From Ensifer adhaerens (GTDB taxonomy: Bacteria; Pseudomonadota; Alphaproteobacteria; Rhizobiales; Rhizobiaceae), in the NCBI RefSeq assembly GCF_028993555.1, contig NZ_CP118611.1:2627501-2691500 (forward strand): a DNA stretch of 64,000 nucleotides, in the 5' to 3' direction. Position numbers and translations under genes: made by a program. The notes under the pieces were generated by a model. That model did not search any database. It worked only from the letters and a program-made list of their open reading frames with translations, and was not told the origin of the DNA. Below, in pieces: positions 8,499-20,032 of this stretch. The number at the start of each line of letters is the position of its first letter. Position 1 is the stretch's first letter.

Positions 8499-8613
8499 TC
8501 GATCGCAGCGCCTGCCCGCGTGAGGAGACGCGCGCTCGCGCTGCCGTGACTGCAGACTTTTCAAGGAGGAGACCGTCTTCGGGCGGCAAACAGATGAGGG
8601 AGAATCTGAGCCA

Positions 8614-10698
8614 ATGACCAGCCACAGACTGACGAAAATGGCGAGCCTGCTGCTCGTCGGCATCTCGACCTTCGCGCTTCAGGCAGCGGCGTCTGATCCG
8701 ACTGTCGTGCCGGAGCAGCCGCCGTTCCCGGCCCAGGGTAAAATCACCTATGTGCCGCGCGACTCGATCGCCGAGTTCAAGGCGTTGCCGGAATACAAGG
8801 AGCCGGCCTGGGTCACCGAGAAATACGTCAAGGCCGGCAAGCTGCCGCCGGTCGCCGAGCGTCTGCCGAAGGAGCCGATGGTCTTCAAGACCGGCAACAT
8901 GCCCGACGGCGTCGGCGTCTATGGCGACACGCTGCGCCACGTCATCGGTGGCCGTCCCGAGGGCTGGAACTACTCGGCCGGCCAGAGCCAGGGCTGGGGC
9001 GGCATCGATATCGGCATGTCGGAATGCCTGACCCGCACCGCACCGCTTTTCCAGGTGGAGGCGAACGACGTCGAGCCGCTGCCGAACCTCGCCAGGAGCT
9101 GGGACTGGTCGGCTGACGGACACAAGCTGACCATGCATCTGGTCGAAGGCGCCAAGTGGTCCGACGGCGACCTCTTCGATGCCGACGACGTGATGTTTTA
9201 CTGGGACGACAACGTTCTCGACCCGAATGTCAGCCCGCTCAACGGCGCGACGCCCGAGACCTTCGGCGTTGGAACGACGCTGAAAAAGATCGACCAGTAC
9301 ACGGTCGAATGGACCTTCAAGGAGGCCTTCCCGCGCCAGCATCTCTATGCCATGGCCTATGGCACCTTCTGCCCCGGCCCGTCGCATATCCTCAAAGCCA
9401 AGCACCCGAAATATGCCGGCACGACCTACGACCAGTACAAGAACGCCTTTCCGCCGGAATACATGAACATCCCGGTCATGGGCGCCTGGGTTCCGGTCGC
9501 CTACCGCCCTGACGATATCATCGTGCTGCGCCGCAATCCCTATTACTGGAAGGTCGACGAGGCCGGCAACCAGCTGCCCTACATCAACGAGCTTCACTAC
9601 AAGCTCTCGACCTGGGCCGACCGCGACGTTCAGGCGATCGCCGGTTCCGCCGATCTCTCCAACCTCGAGCAGCCGGAAAACTTCGTCGAATCGCTGAAGC
9701 GCGCGGCGCAGGACACCGCACCCGCCCGTCTTGCCTTCGGCCCACGCCTCATCGGCTACAATCTGCACATGAACTTCTCGGCCAATGGTTGGGGCGAGCC
9801 GGATGAGCGGGCCCAGGCCGTGCGCGAACTCAATCGCAACGAGGATTTCCGCAAGGCGGTCACCATGGCGGTCGACCGCAAGAAGCTCGGCGAAGCCCTG
9901 GTGAAGGGCCCGTTCACGGCGATCTATCCGGGCGGTCTTTCGTCAGGCACCAGCTTCTATGACCGGCAATCGACCGTCTATTACCCCTTCGACCTCGACG
10001 GCGCCAAGGCGCTGCTCGACAAGGCGGGGTTGAAGGACACGGACGGCAACGGCTTCGTCAACTTCCCGGAGGGCAAGGCCGGTGGCAAGGACGTCGAAAT
10101 CGTGCTGCTGATCGACAACAGCTATGCGACCGACCGCAACCTCGCCGAAGGCATTATCGGCCAGATGGAAAAGCTCGGCCTTCGTGTCGTCCTGAATTCG
10201 CTCGACGGCAAGCAGCGTGACGCGGCCAACTATGCCGGTCGTTTCGACTGGATGGTTCATCGCAATGGGCCGGAATACGCATCCGTCGTGCAGAACACGC
10301 CGCAGCTTGGCGCAACGGGTCCGCGCACCAGCTGGCACCACCGCGCGCCGGAGGGCGGTGAGGTCGATCTGATGCCGTTCGAAAAGGAGCTTGTCGACAC
10401 CATCAACAAGTTCATCGCCAGCAACGACAATGCCGAGCGCGTGGCGCTGATGAAAGAGTACCAGAAGATCGCGACGACGAACCTCGATACGATCGGCCTT
10501 ACCGAATATCCGGGCGCGCTGATCATCAACAAGCGTTTCGCCAACGTTCCGACGGGCGCGCCGATCTTCATGTTCAACTGGGCGGAGGACACGATCATGC
10601 GCGAGCGCCTGTTCGTTCCATCCGACAAGCAGGGTGACTTCGAGCTCTTTGCCGAGCAGCTCCCGGGCAAGCCCGGTGAGAAGGGCCTGAGCAACTAA
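8614..10698 (+). CDS. agpA: Alpha-galactoside ABC transporter, periplasmic binding protein (SBP_bac_5)
   Basis: A 694-residue extracellular solute-binding protein of family 5, the peptide/oligosaccharide class. The N-terminal signal peptide ends near TFALQAAASDP. The long binding domain includes LARSWDWSADGHKLTMHLVEGAKWSDG (typical family-5 entry motif, residues about 152-178). In S. meliloti AgpA binds raffinose, stachyose and melibiose although the family usually binds peptides. At 694 residues it is longer than typical DppA/OppA (about 540). A stable hairpin follows the stop, which would favour excess binding protein over permease. Confidence 0.87.
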   Translation: MTSHRLTKMASLLLVGISTFALQAAASDPTVVPEQPPFPAQGKITYVPRDSIAEFKALPEYKEPAWVTEKYVKAGKLPPVAERLPKEPMVFKTGNMPDGVGVYGDTLRHVIGGRPEGWNYSAGQSQGWGGIDIGMSECLTRTAPLFQVEANDVEPLPNLARSWDWSADGHKLTMHLVEGAKWSDGDLFDADDVMFYWDDNVLDPNVSPLNGATPETFGVGTTLKKIDQYTVEWTFKEAFPRQHLYAMAYGTFCPGPSHILKAKHPKYAGTTYDQYKNAFPPEYMNIPVMGAWVPVAYRPDDIIVLRRNPYYWKVDEAGNQLPYINELHYKLSTWADRDVQAIAGSADLSNLEQPENFVESLKRAAQDTAPARLAFGPRLIGYNLHMNFSANGWGEPDERAQAVRELNRNEDFRKAVTMAVDRKKLGEALVKGPFTAIYPGGLSSGTSFYDRQSTVYYPFDLDGAKALLDKAGLKDTDGNGFVNFPEGKAGGKDVEIVLLIDNSYATDRNLAEGIIGQMEKLGLRVVLNSLDGKQRDAANYAGRFDWMVHRNGPEYASVVQNTPQLGATGPRTSWHHRAPEGGEVDLMPFEKELVDTINKFIASNDNAERVALMKEYQKIATTNLDTIGLTEYPGALIINKRFANVPTGAPIFMFNWAEDTIMRERLFVPSDKQGDFELFAEQLPGKPGEKGLSN

Positions 10699-10705
10699 AG
10701 CAACC

Positions 10706-10733
10706 GCTCCTCCGGTTGAAAGGCCGGAGGAGC
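10706..10733 (+). other. Intercistronic hairpin agpA-agpB
   Basis: Perfect 10-bp arms GCTCCTCCGG (10706-10715) and CCGGAGGAGC (10724-10733) with an 8-base loop and no following T run. Such hairpins after binding-protein genes commonly protect the upstream message or attenuate the downstream one. The arm CCGGAGGAG could in addition interact with ribosomes. Confidence 0.7.
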
Positions 10734-10765
10734 GCTCGATCACCCCAACGACAGAAGGAAACGGC

Positions 10766-11776
10766 ATGTTCAGGTTTCTGCTTGTCCGCATCGCCTCTGC
10801 CATTCCGGTGCTTTTGGTGTTGAGCGTAGCGACGTTCGCCATCATCCAGGCCCCCCCCGGAGACTATAGCGATTACATCCGCTCGCAGCTGATCAACCAG
10901 GGCGGCGCGTCCTATGAGGAAGCGGAAGCCCAGGCGCAGGCCTACCGCAAGGAACATGGCCTCGATCAGCCGATGGCGGTGCAATACGTCAACTGGATGA
11001 CCGGCATCCTGACGCGCGGCGATTTCGGCCACAGCCTCTATTACAACAAGCCCGTCGCCGATGTCGTCGGCGAGCGCCTGCCGCGCACGCTGGCGCTCGC
11101 GCTGGTCTGCCACATTCTGGCGTCGGTGATCGGCATTTCCTTCGGCATCATCGCCGCGACTAGGCAATATTCCTGGATCGACAGCCTGCTTTCGACCGTG
11201 TCCTTCCTCGGCATGACGGTGCCGCGTTTCCTGATGGCGCTGATCATCGTCTATATCCTCGTCTTCCACTTCAACGTCAGCGAGATCAACAGCTTCCACT
11301 CGGCCCGCTACGGCGGCGCGCCCTGGTCCTGGGACAAATTCGTCGACCTCGTCAAACACGTCTGGCCGGTCGTCGCGATCGCCACTTTCGGCGGCCTCGC
11401 CTACAATATGCGGGTGATGCGCGGCAATCTCTTGGACACGCTGAACGCCCAGTATGTCGAGACGGCGCGGGCGAAGGGCTTGAGCGAAGGTGCCGTCGTC
11501 ATGCGCCACGCGGTCCCGAACGCCCTGCATCCGCTGATCATGTACCAGGGCGTGGTCCTGCCCTACATGCTGACGGGCGAGATCGAGACCGCGATCATCT
11601 TCGCTCTGCCGACCGTCGGTCCGGCCATCGTCGGCTCCATGTGGGTGGGCGACGTCTATGTCACCGCCACCTTCATGCTGGTGCTGTCGGCAACGCTGAT
11701 CGTCGGCAACATCATCGCCGACATGCTGCTGGCAGCGCTTGATCCGCGCGTCCGTCTCGGAGGAGCCCCGGCATGA
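10766..11776 (+). CDS. agpB: Alpha-galactoside ABC transporter, permease (DppB type)
   Basis: A 336-residue inner-membrane permease. The first transmembrane helix is at residues 9-30, a large periplasmic loop follows, and five further helices are present. The EAA cytoplasmic loop with YVETARAKGLSEGAVVMRHAVPNAL (about 228-253) docks with AgpD. It overlaps agpC by 4 bases, indicating translational coupling. Confidence 0.88.
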   Translation: MFRFLLVRIASAIPVLLVLSVATFAIIQAPPGDYSDYIRSQLINQGGASYEEAEAQAQAYRKEHGLDQPMAVQYVNWMTGILTRGDFGHSLYYNKPVADVVGERLPRTLALALVCHILASVIGISFGIIAATRQYSWIDSLLSTVSFLGMTVPRFLMALIIVYILVFHFNVSEINSFHSARYGGAPWSWDKFVDLVKHVWPVVAIATFGGLAYNMRVMRGNLLDTLNAQYVETARAKGLSEGAVVMRHAVPNALHPLIMYQGVVLPYMLTGEIETAIIFALPTVGPAIVGSMWVGDVYVTATFMLVLSATLIVGNIIADMLLAALDPRVRLGGAPA

Positions 11777-12900
11777 CCGTCGAGATTGAGACCACCTTTC
11801 CGCTCGCCGCCGAGCCGAAACATGAACAGCACAACGAAAGCTATTCCGCGCTCGTCTGGCGCCGGCTGAAGCGCTCCTGGACCGGCATGCTCGGCCTCGT
11901 TCTCGTTGGCCTGCTGATCTTCATGGCTATCTTTGCCGACTTCCTGTCGCCGGTCGATCCGAAGGCGACAGGTGTGGCCTTCGCGCCGCCGCAGGCGATC
12001 AGCTTTAGCGACAAAGACGGCAATTTCGTCTTTACGCCGCGCAGCTATCCGCTGACCGAGGGCACGGAACTGGACCCGATCACCTTCCAGCCGATCATCG
12101 GCCCCGACTACGACAACCCGCAGATCCTCGGCTTCTTCGTCAAGGGTGCGCCTTACCGTCTCTTTGGCCTGATCCCGGCCGAGCGTCACTTCTTCGGCGC
12201 GGTCGACGGCTCGGCGGTGCATCTGCTCGGAACCGACAAGTTCGGTCGCGACGTACTCTCGCGTATCTTCGTCGGATCGCGCATCTCGCTGATGATTGCG
12301 CTCGTCGTCGTTTCGATCGTCACCGTCGTCGGCACCACTGTCGGCATGGCGTCTGGCTATTTCGGAGGCCGTTTCGATGTCTGGACCCAGCGCTTTGTCG
12401 AACTGGTGCTCGCCTTTCCGCAACTGCCGCTCTATCTGGCGCTGACCTCGCTGATCCCGGTGACGGCGCCGACCAACGTCTTCCTCGCCTTCGTCATCAT
12501 CGTCATGTCGGCGCTCGGCTGGGCGCAGATGTCGCGGGAGGTGCGCGGCAAGACGCTGGCGCTCGCCCGCATCGACTATGTGCGGGCGGCAATCGCTGTC
12601 GGGGCCAGCGACCGGCGCATCATCTTACAGCACATCCTGCCGAACGTGATGAGCCACGTGATCGTTGCCGTGACGCTGTCGATCCCCCAGGTGGTGCTGC
12701 TTGAATCCTTCCTCGGGTTCTTAGGGTTTGCGGTCAAGCCGCCGCTGATCTCCTGGGGGCTGATGCTGCAGGACACCTCCACCTATTCGGTCATCGGATC
12801 CTATCCCTGGATCCTCTCGCCGGTCGCCTTCGTGCTTGTCACGGTCTTCGCCTTCAATGCGCTTGGCGACGGCCTGCGCGATGCCATCGACCCCTATTGA
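11773..12900 (+). CDS. agpC: Alpha-galactoside ABC transporter, permease (DppC type)
   Basis: A 375-residue permease of the DppC/OppC type. The cytoplasmic N-terminus with LVWRRLKRSWTGMLGLVLV leads into helix 1. A long periplasmic segment (about 60-155) precedes the remaining helices, and the EAA loop contains YVRAAIAVGASDRRIILQHILPN. The periplasmic insert makes it longer than classical DppC (about 300) and is typical of oligosaccharide relatives. The start overlaps agpB, and agpD begins 12 bases after its stop behind GAGGAGG. Confidence 0.87.
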   Translation: MTVEIETTFPLAAEPKHEQHNESYSALVWRRLKRSWTGMLGLVLVGLLIFMAIFADFLSPVDPKATGVAFAPPQAISFSDKDGNFVFTPRSYPLTEGTELDPITFQPIIGPDYDNPQILGFFVKGAPYRLFGLIPAERHFFGAVDGSAVHLLGTDKFGRDVLSRIFVGSRISLMIALVVVSIVTVVGTTVGMASGYFGGRFDVWTQRFVELVLAFPQLPLYLALTSLIPVTAPTNVFLAFVIIVMSALGWAQMSREVRGKTLALARIDYVRAAIAVGASDRRIILQHILPNVMSHVIVAVTLSIPQVVLLESFLGFLGFAVKPPLISWGLMLQDTSTYSVIGSYPWILSPVAFVLVTVFAFNALGDGLRDAIDPY

Positions 12901-12912
12901 GGAGGACGCTTC

Positions 12913-14586
<1,674 letters not shown>

Positions 14587-14609
14587 CCGCTAGAACTGAG
14601 AGGCAATCC

Positions 14610-15983
14610 ATGACCAGACAACCCAAGATCACCTTCATCGGCGCCGGCTCCACCGTCTTCATGAAGAACATCATCGGCGACGTGTTGCAGCGGCCGTCGC
14701 TGTCGTCAGCGACCATCGCGCTGATGGACGTCAACCCTCAGCGTCTCGGCGAAAGCGAGATCGTCGCCGGCAAGCTGGTGCGCACGCTCGGCGTCAAGGC
14801 GAAGATCGAAACCCATTCCAACCAGAAGAAGGCGCTCGAAGGAGCCGATTTCGTCGTCGTCGCCTTCCAGATCGGCGGCTACGAGCCCTGCACGGTCACG
14901 GATTTCGAGGTGCCGAAGAAGTATGGCCTGCGCCAGACAATCGCCGACACGCTCGGCGTCGGCGGCATCATGCGCGGGCTTCGCACCGTGCCGCATCTCT
15001 GGAAGATCTGCGAGGACATGCTTCAGGTCTGCCCGAACGCGATCCTGCTCCAATACGTCAACCCGATGGCGATCAACACTTGGGCGATCTCGGCGAAGTA
15101 TCCGACGATCCGCCAGGTCGGCCTCTGCCATTCGGTCCAGGGCACGGCTTTCGAGCTGGCCCGCGATCTCGATATCCCGGTGTCCGAAATCCGCTACCGC
15201 GCCGCCGGCATCAACCATATGGCCTTCTACCTGACCTTTGAGCACAAACAGGCTGACGGCAGCTTCCGCAATCTCTATCCGGATCTGGTGCGCGGCTACC
15301 GCGAGGGGCGGTTCCCCAAGCCCAGCCACTGGAACCCGCGCTGCCCCAACAAGGTGCGCTACGAGATGCTGACGCGGCTCGGCTACTTCGTCACCGAAAG
15401 CTCCGAGCATTTCGCCGAATACACGCCCTATTTCATCAAGGATGGCCGGCCGGATCTGATCGAGAAATTCGGTATCCCGCTCGACGAATACCCGAAGCGC
15501 TGCGTCGAGCAGATCGAGCGCTGGAAGGGGCAGGCGGCCGCCTTCAAGGAGGCGGAAAAGATCGAAGTGGCCGAGAGCCACGAATACGCCTCCTCGATCA
15601 TGAACTCGGTCTGGACCGGCGAACCCTCTGTCATCTACGGCAACCTCCGCAACAACGGCTGCATTACCTCGTTGCCGGAAAATTGCGCCGCGGAAGTGCC
15701 CTGCCTCGTCGACGCCTCCGGCATCCAGCCGACCTTCATCGGCGACCTGCCGCCGCAGCTGACCGCGCTGATCCGCACCAACATCAATGTCCAGGAACTG
15801 ACGGTCCAGGCACTCGTAACCGAGAACCGCGAGCATCTCTATCACGCGGCGATGATGGATCCGCACACGGCAGCCGAACTGGATCTCGACCAGATCTGGT
15901 CGCTCGTGGACGATCTGCTCATCGCTCATCGCGACTGGATCCCGGAATGGGCGCGCGTCTCGAAGAAGGTCCAGGCGGCTTAG
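14610..15983 (+). CDS. agaL2: Alpha-galactosidase, glycoside hydrolase family 4 (second copy)
   Basis: A 457-residue GH4 enzyme. It has the dinucleotide motif KITFIGAGSTVFMKN and the metal site VGLCHSVQGT, then GINHMAFYL. It shares the fold and motifs of agaL1 but differs in most surface regions, so this is an old paralogue and not a recent duplication. The ATG at 14610 was chosen for GAGAGG 7 bases upstream; an in-frame ATG at 14583 would overlap agpD. It is the last gene of the operon and is followed by a terminator. Confidence 0.85.
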   Translation: MTRQPKITFIGAGSTVFMKNIIGDVLQRPSLSSATIALMDVNPQRLGESEIVAGKLVRTLGVKAKIETHSNQKKALEGADFVVVAFQIGGYEPCTVTDFEVPKKYGLRQTIADTLGVGGIMRGLRTVPHLWKICEDMLQVCPNAILLQYVNPMAINTWAISAKYPTIRQVGLCHSVQGTAFELARDLDIPVSEIRYRAAGINHMAFYLTFEHKQADGSFRNLYPDLVRGYREGRFPKPSHWNPRCPNKVRYEMLTRLGYFVTESSEHFAEYTPYFIKDGRPDLIEKFGIPLDEYPKRCVEQIERWKGQAAAFKEAEKIEVAESHEYASSIMNSVWTGEPSVIYGNLRNNGCITSLPENCAAEVPCLVDASGIQPTFIGDLPPQLTALIRTNINVQELTVQALVTENREHLYHAAMMDPHTAAELDLDQIWSLVDDLLIAHRDWIPEWARVSKKVQAA

Positions 15984-16011
15984 CTTTTTCTCCCGGCTAA
16001 GCTGCGATCGA

Positions 16012-16045
16012 GCCCCGGAACCCCACGTTCCGGGGCTTGTCCTTT
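16012..16045 (+). terminator. Terminator of the agaL1-agpABCD-agaL2 operon
   Basis: A perfect 11-bp stem (16012-16022 with 16028-16038) around the loop CCCAC, followed by TGTCCTTTTG. It lies between agaL2 and the convergent histidine kinase gene, whose stop is at 16048, so it may also serve the opposite strand. Confidence 0.82.
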
Positions 16046-16047
16046 TG

Positions 16048-17418
16048 CTATATTTCGACCGCTTGCGCTATAGGCAGCACGATGCGCAGGCAGGCGCCGC
16101 CGGAGGCCGAGCGCGCGACGTCGACATAGCCACCGTGCAGGTGAACGATCCTCTGCACAAGGTTGAGACCCAGGCCCGCCCCCTTGCCATCCTTGCGTAG
16201 CCGCTGGAACGGTTCGAAGATCCGGTCCGTTTCGCTGCGCGGTATGCCATCGCCGTCGTCGCACACATCGATCGCCCCATGTGGGTCGACCTTGACCGTG
16301 ATCGTGCCCCGCCGGCCGCCATGGTCGATGGCGTTCTGTACGAGATTGGTGAGCGCCCGCTCCAGCGAGGCCTCGTCTCCCGTCGCCATGACAGGGCGTT
16401 GGTCCGCCTCGAAGGTCATCTCGTAACCGGCGCCAAAGGCAAGTGGTGCGAGCGCAACGATCACCCGCTCTGCTAGGGCGGCGAGATCGACGGGCTTGAA
16501 CTCGTCTTTCTGCGCATCGAGCCGCTCGAGATCGAGAAGCTGTCCGGCGAGGATCGAGAGACGTGTCACGTCCTCATTCAGGCGTGACTTGTCCGGTCCC
16601 GGAGGCAGCGAGGCGATGCGGGCACCGAGGATCGCAACGGGCGTGCGCAGTTCATGGGCCGCTTGCGCCAGGAAACGCTTGTGTCTCGAGTAGCCGTCAT
16701 CGAGCCGCACCAGTGCGTCGTTGACGGCCGTCACCAGCGGCAGGAACTCGTTGGGAACGCCAGCAACGGGCATCTGGATTCCACGCCGGTCGTACTCGAT
16801 ATGCGCCGCATGCGCGGCCGCATGGGAAAGGCCGGAAAGCATCCGCTTCACCACGATCGGCGTGACGATAACGGTGGCAAAGGCCAGAAGCAGCAGCATC
16901 GGCACGAAGATCGAGAGAAAGGCGCCGGTGGTGCTGAGAAGCAACCGGCCAAGGGTCAGCTCCCCCTCAGTGCCGCTGAAAATCTGGATGCTGCCGGCCG
17001 GCGAGTCTAGCCATTTGACGACGGCTTCCGGGCGTGCGTTCTTATCTGGGGAAAGCCTGAAACGGGCGTCGTTCATGTGCTCGAGGCCGGCGGTCGCAAA
17101 GGCGAAGGCTTCAGGGACGGTGCCTTCCGAGAGGCTGTGCCCTTGTTTGTCCCGCGCGATGAACCAGATGCTTCCGGCCTGTTGTCTCAGCCGTTTCAGC
17201 TCCGGCGTTTCCTGAAGAACGAGATCGCCTTGAGTGTTGCGGGTGATGGCGTCCTTCAGGACGTCGACATTCCCGTTTTCATAGCCGTCGATGAGATAGC
17301 CGGTCACCCAAAGCAGCCCGACGGCAAGGGCGATTACCAGGACGGTTGCGACCGTTTCGAACAGCACCAGCCAGCCGACGAGGCGCCATTTGAACGAATG
17401 CGAGGCGCTGCCGTTCAT
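16048..17418 (-). CDS. Sensor histidine kinase
   Basis: A 456-residue membrane kinase. TM1 is at about residues 14-38, followed by a periplasmic sensor of about 120 residues; TM2 is at about 165-190. A HAMP-like linker leads to the dimerisation domain with phospho-acceptor H255 in AQAAHELRTP. The ATPase has N-box NLVQNAIDHGG, G1 DDGDGIP and G2 GAGLGL. The gene overlaps the upstream response-regulator gene by 4 bases. The architecture is that of TctE/QseC/PmrB-like sensors; the stimulus cannot be read from sequence. Confidence 0.9.
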   Translation of the reverse strand: MNGSASHSFKWRLVGWLVLFETVATVLVIALAVGLLWVTGYLIDGYENGNVDVLKDAITRNTQGDLVLQETPELKRLRQQAGSIWFIARDKQGHSLSEGTVPEAFAFATAGLEHMNDARFRLSPDKNARPEAVVKWLDSPAGSIQIFSGTEGELTLGRLLLSTTGAFLSIFVPMLLLLAFATVIVTPIVVKRMLSGLSHAAAHAAHIEYDRRGIQMPVAGVPNEFLPLVTAVNDALVRLDDGYSRHKRFLAQAAHELRTPVAILGARIASLPPGPDKSRLNEDVTRLSILAGQLLDLERLDAQKDEFKPVDLAALAERVIVALAPLAFGAGYEMTFEADQRPVMATGDEASLERALTNLVQNAIDHGGRRGTITVKVDPHGAIDVCDDGDGIPRSETDRIFEPFQRLRKDGKGAGLGLNLVQRIVHLHGGYVDVARSASGGACLRIVLPIAQAVEI

Positions 17419-18089
17419 TGATCTTCCCTGAGCAGATAGCCGACACCGCGAATGCCGTTGATGATCACTCCGGCGCTGGCATCCGCGAGCTTGCGTCGAA
17501 CGCGTGAGATGTGGGTGTCGAGCGCGTTGGACTGGATTTCGTCGTCAAGGCCGAACACCGCTTCCATCAGGGCGGCACGCAGCACCATCCGTCCCATGCG
17601 CCGGGTGAGCGTTTCGAGCACCAGAAGCTCGCGGCGCGGCATTTTCAGCGGTACGCCGGCGATGCTTGCCTCGCAATGGGCGAGATCGAAGGAGAGACGC
17701 CCGACGGTGACGACATCGGACTGCACTGGGACCGGTCGCCGTGCCAACGCCCGCAGCCGCGCCAGCAATTCCTCGAAGGCGAAAGGCTTGCCGATATAGT
17801 CGTCGGCGCCGCCATCGAGCCCGGCAACGCGGTCGGCGAGGTCGTCGAGTGCGGTCAGCATCAGGATCGGCACGGTGTTGCCGCGCGCGCGTATGGTGGG
17901 AATGAGCGAGAGTCCGTCGCCATCGGGCAGCTTGCGGTCGAGCACCACCACGTCATAAACGGCATCGTTCAGGATCAAGGCGGCTTCGGCGAGATCGCGG
18001 GCATGATCCGCGATCATCCGGTGATGGCTCAATGCGGCCTTCAACGCACCGGCGAGTTCCTTCTCATCTTCGACCAGCAAGACCCGCAT
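17415..18089 (-). CDS. OmpR/PhoB family response regulator
   Basis: A 224-residue regulator. The receiver domain (1-115) has acidic residues at 8-9, phospho-acceptor D51 in VVLDRKLPDGDG and conserved K101. A C-terminal winged helix (about 125-222) ends with SNALDTHISRVRRKL and GIRGVGYLL. It is first in a two-gene operon with the kinase. The gene is divergent from the patatin-like lipoprotein across 223 bases, which is therefore a possible target. Confidence 0.92.
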   Translation of the reverse strand: MRVLLVEDEKELAGALKAALSHHRMIADHARDLAEAALILNDAVYDVVVLDRKLPDGDGLSLIPTIRARGNTVPILMLTALDDLADRVAGLDGGADDYIGKPFAFEELLARLRALARRPVPVQSDVVTVGRLSFDLAHCEASIAGVPLKMPRRELLVLETLTRRMGRMVLRAALMEAVFGLDDEIQSNALDTHISRVRRKLADASAGVIINGIRGVGYLLREDQ

Positions 18090-18312
18090 GAATGCGATTT
18101 ACCCCGTGCCATGTGCCTACGCGCGCGACCCTAGCGCTGCTTCATTGAGGGAACCTGTCATCCTGCCACAAACTAATCCCGATCGCGGCCACCGCACAAT
18201 CATTCGTTGCGAACGCCGCCCATGACATGCTGTCTCAATGTTGATCCTTAGGCTGGGCGGCAATTGCTCGTGAACATCAGTTCTCGCGGGCAAGCCAACC
18301 GGATCAGGACGC

Positions 18313-19821
18313 ATGAAGGTCAGCAATCGAATGCGGCACTCAACCAACGAGAACGGAGAAGGGGCTATTCGCCGCTACACCGTGTGGCAGGTTGTGATTG
18401 TGCCCACAAGAGCGCTCGTGCGACACGCAGCGCTGGCACTCACGCTTGTTGCGGCCGGTTGCGTCGGCCCGGATGCGACACCCACAAACAGGCGCCTCGA
18501 ATTGACAACCGGAGCCGTGCCACCGCAGCAGCGGACACTCGATTCCGGCGAAACCGCCATCATCCTTGCCTTCTCCGGAGGCGGGGCTCGCTCTGCGGCC
18601 TTCGGCTACGGCGTGTTGTCGGCCCTGGCGGAGGAGCCATCACCGGGAGGGAGGGGACGCCGTCTCGCGGATGATGTCGCCGTTGTCGCCGGCGTTTCCG
18701 GCGGGGCTGTGCTCGCGTCCTACTTCGCCCTTTACGGCCGGGAGGGCCTTGGCGATTTCCGCGAGCAGTTTCTCGGGCGCGACGTCGAGGCATCGCTTCG
18801 GATGTCTTTTTCGCCGCCCAATATCCTGCGCGGTTATCGGGGCGGGGTGAACGATCTGTCCGGCTTCCCCGCCTGGCTCGACGCGAACCTGTTCAAAGGC
18901 GCAACCCTCGGTACAGTCACACGCCCGGGTCATCCGCGCCTGGTGATCCACGCGACCGACCTTTACAATCGCGCGCCATTCATTTTCGATCGTAGTTCCT
19001 TCACCGCGATTTGCAGCAACTATGACGACTATCCGCTCGCCTATGCCGTTGCGGCCTCGGCGGCGGTGCCGGTCGTTTTCGCGCCGCTGACATTGCGGAA
19101 CTTCCGGACGGGCTGCGAGGTTTTGCCGGAGGCGAGCACACAAGAGGCGCGGTCGAGGCAGCGGAGTTCGCTCGTCGCGCGTGAATACGCCGATTCACTC
19201 AGGCGCTACGAAACGGCGAGCGACCTCAACTATCTCAAGCTCTATGACGGCGGTCTGGTCGACGGCGTCGGAACGCAAAGCCTGCTCCACCTGATGGGGC
19301 GCGCGGCACCTGAACCCATTCCGCCGGAGCGGGCCCTCAACCTCAGGCACGTAATGGTCATCGTCGTCGATGCGTCTACCCGGATCGGAGGGGAGTTGTC
19401 GAAAACCGCCCGCAGCCCCAAGGCGCCGGATGCGATCGTCGCGGCGATCGACGCGATGATCAACATCCCCAATCTTCAGAGCTATGACGCCTTGCGCGAC
19501 CATCTGCCGAGCTGGCGGGACAGGTTCGTGCAGTGGCGGTGCAGTCTCGACAGCGCGAAGCGGGGCTGCGGCGATCTCGATATCGGCATCGTCAGGCTGG
19601 CGCTGTCGGACATAGCCGACCCGGCGCTGGCACACCGGATCCTCGGGCTGCACAACCGGCTGAGCCTGGAGGCGAAAGACGTCGATTTTCTCTCGGGCCT
19701 CGGACGGAGCCTGCTGCGCGCGCATCCAGGATACCAGCGGTTCCTGGATCGCATCAGGCGGGGCACCACGGATGGGCGTATCAGCGCCTTGTCGAATTGG
19801 CGCTCACGCAATCTCAAATAA
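18313..19821 (+). CDS. Patatin-like phospholipase, predicted lipoprotein
   Basis: A 502-residue patatin-family serine hydrolase. It has the oxyanion loop GGGARS (89-94), nucleophile S129 in GVSGG and the Asp of the catalytic dyad in YDGG (about residue 310). A hydrophobic segment ending LVAAGC (Cys50) is a lipobox, so the protein is probably membrane-anchored. With the ATG at 18313 the region before the lipobox is unusually long; the in-frame GTG at 18400 would give a normal 20-residue lipoprotein signal and may be the true start. The family deacylates phospholipids. Nothing downstream is co-directional within 200 bases. Confidence 0.82.
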   Translation: MKVSNRMRHSTNENGEGAIRRYTVWQVVIVPTRALVRHAALALTLVAAGCVGPDATPTNRRLELTTGAVPPQQRTLDSGETAIILAFSGGGARSAAFGYGVLSALAEEPSPGGRGRRLADDVAVVAGVSGGAVLASYFALYGREGLGDFREQFLGRDVEASLRMSFSPPNILRGYRGGVNDLSGFPAWLDANLFKGATLGTVTRPGHPRLVIHATDLYNRAPFIFDRSSFTAICSNYDDYPLAYAVAASAAVPVVFAPLTLRNFRTGCEVLPEASTQEARSRQRSSLVAREYADSLRRYETASDLNYLKLYDGGLVDGVGTQSLLHLMGRAAPEPIPPERALNLRHVMVIVVDASTRIGGELSKTARSPKAPDAIVAAIDAMINIPNLQSYDALRDHLPSWRDRFVQWRCSLDSAKRGCGDLDIGIVRLALSDIADPALAHRILGLHNRLSLEAKDVDFLSGLGRSLLRAHPGYQRFLDRIRRGTTDGRISALSNWRSRNLK

Positions 19822-20032
19822 CAGTAAATACTAATGCAACCTCTCTGAATAAGGCTTTTGATGTGATAAACTCATCGCGGGAGTAACAGCCGGCTAAGGA
19901 GATGCCGGCCTCCATTTCATCTTGCTGTTCAATCGTTTGTGGATGTCGAGGCAGCGTCTCCACCATGCCGGGCAAGGCCGGGCCCCTGTGCGACGTGGCC
20001 TTTGACCAGCAACTCGGATTGGGAGGTGTACA

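Noticed and set aside
6996..8663. 555-codon minus-strand frame opposite agaL1
   Set aside because: Antisense of a clear GH4 gene; no family resemblance in its translation.
14706..15929. 407-codon minus-strand frame opposite agaL2
   Set aside because: Shadow frame; the plus-strand GH4 motifs are complete.
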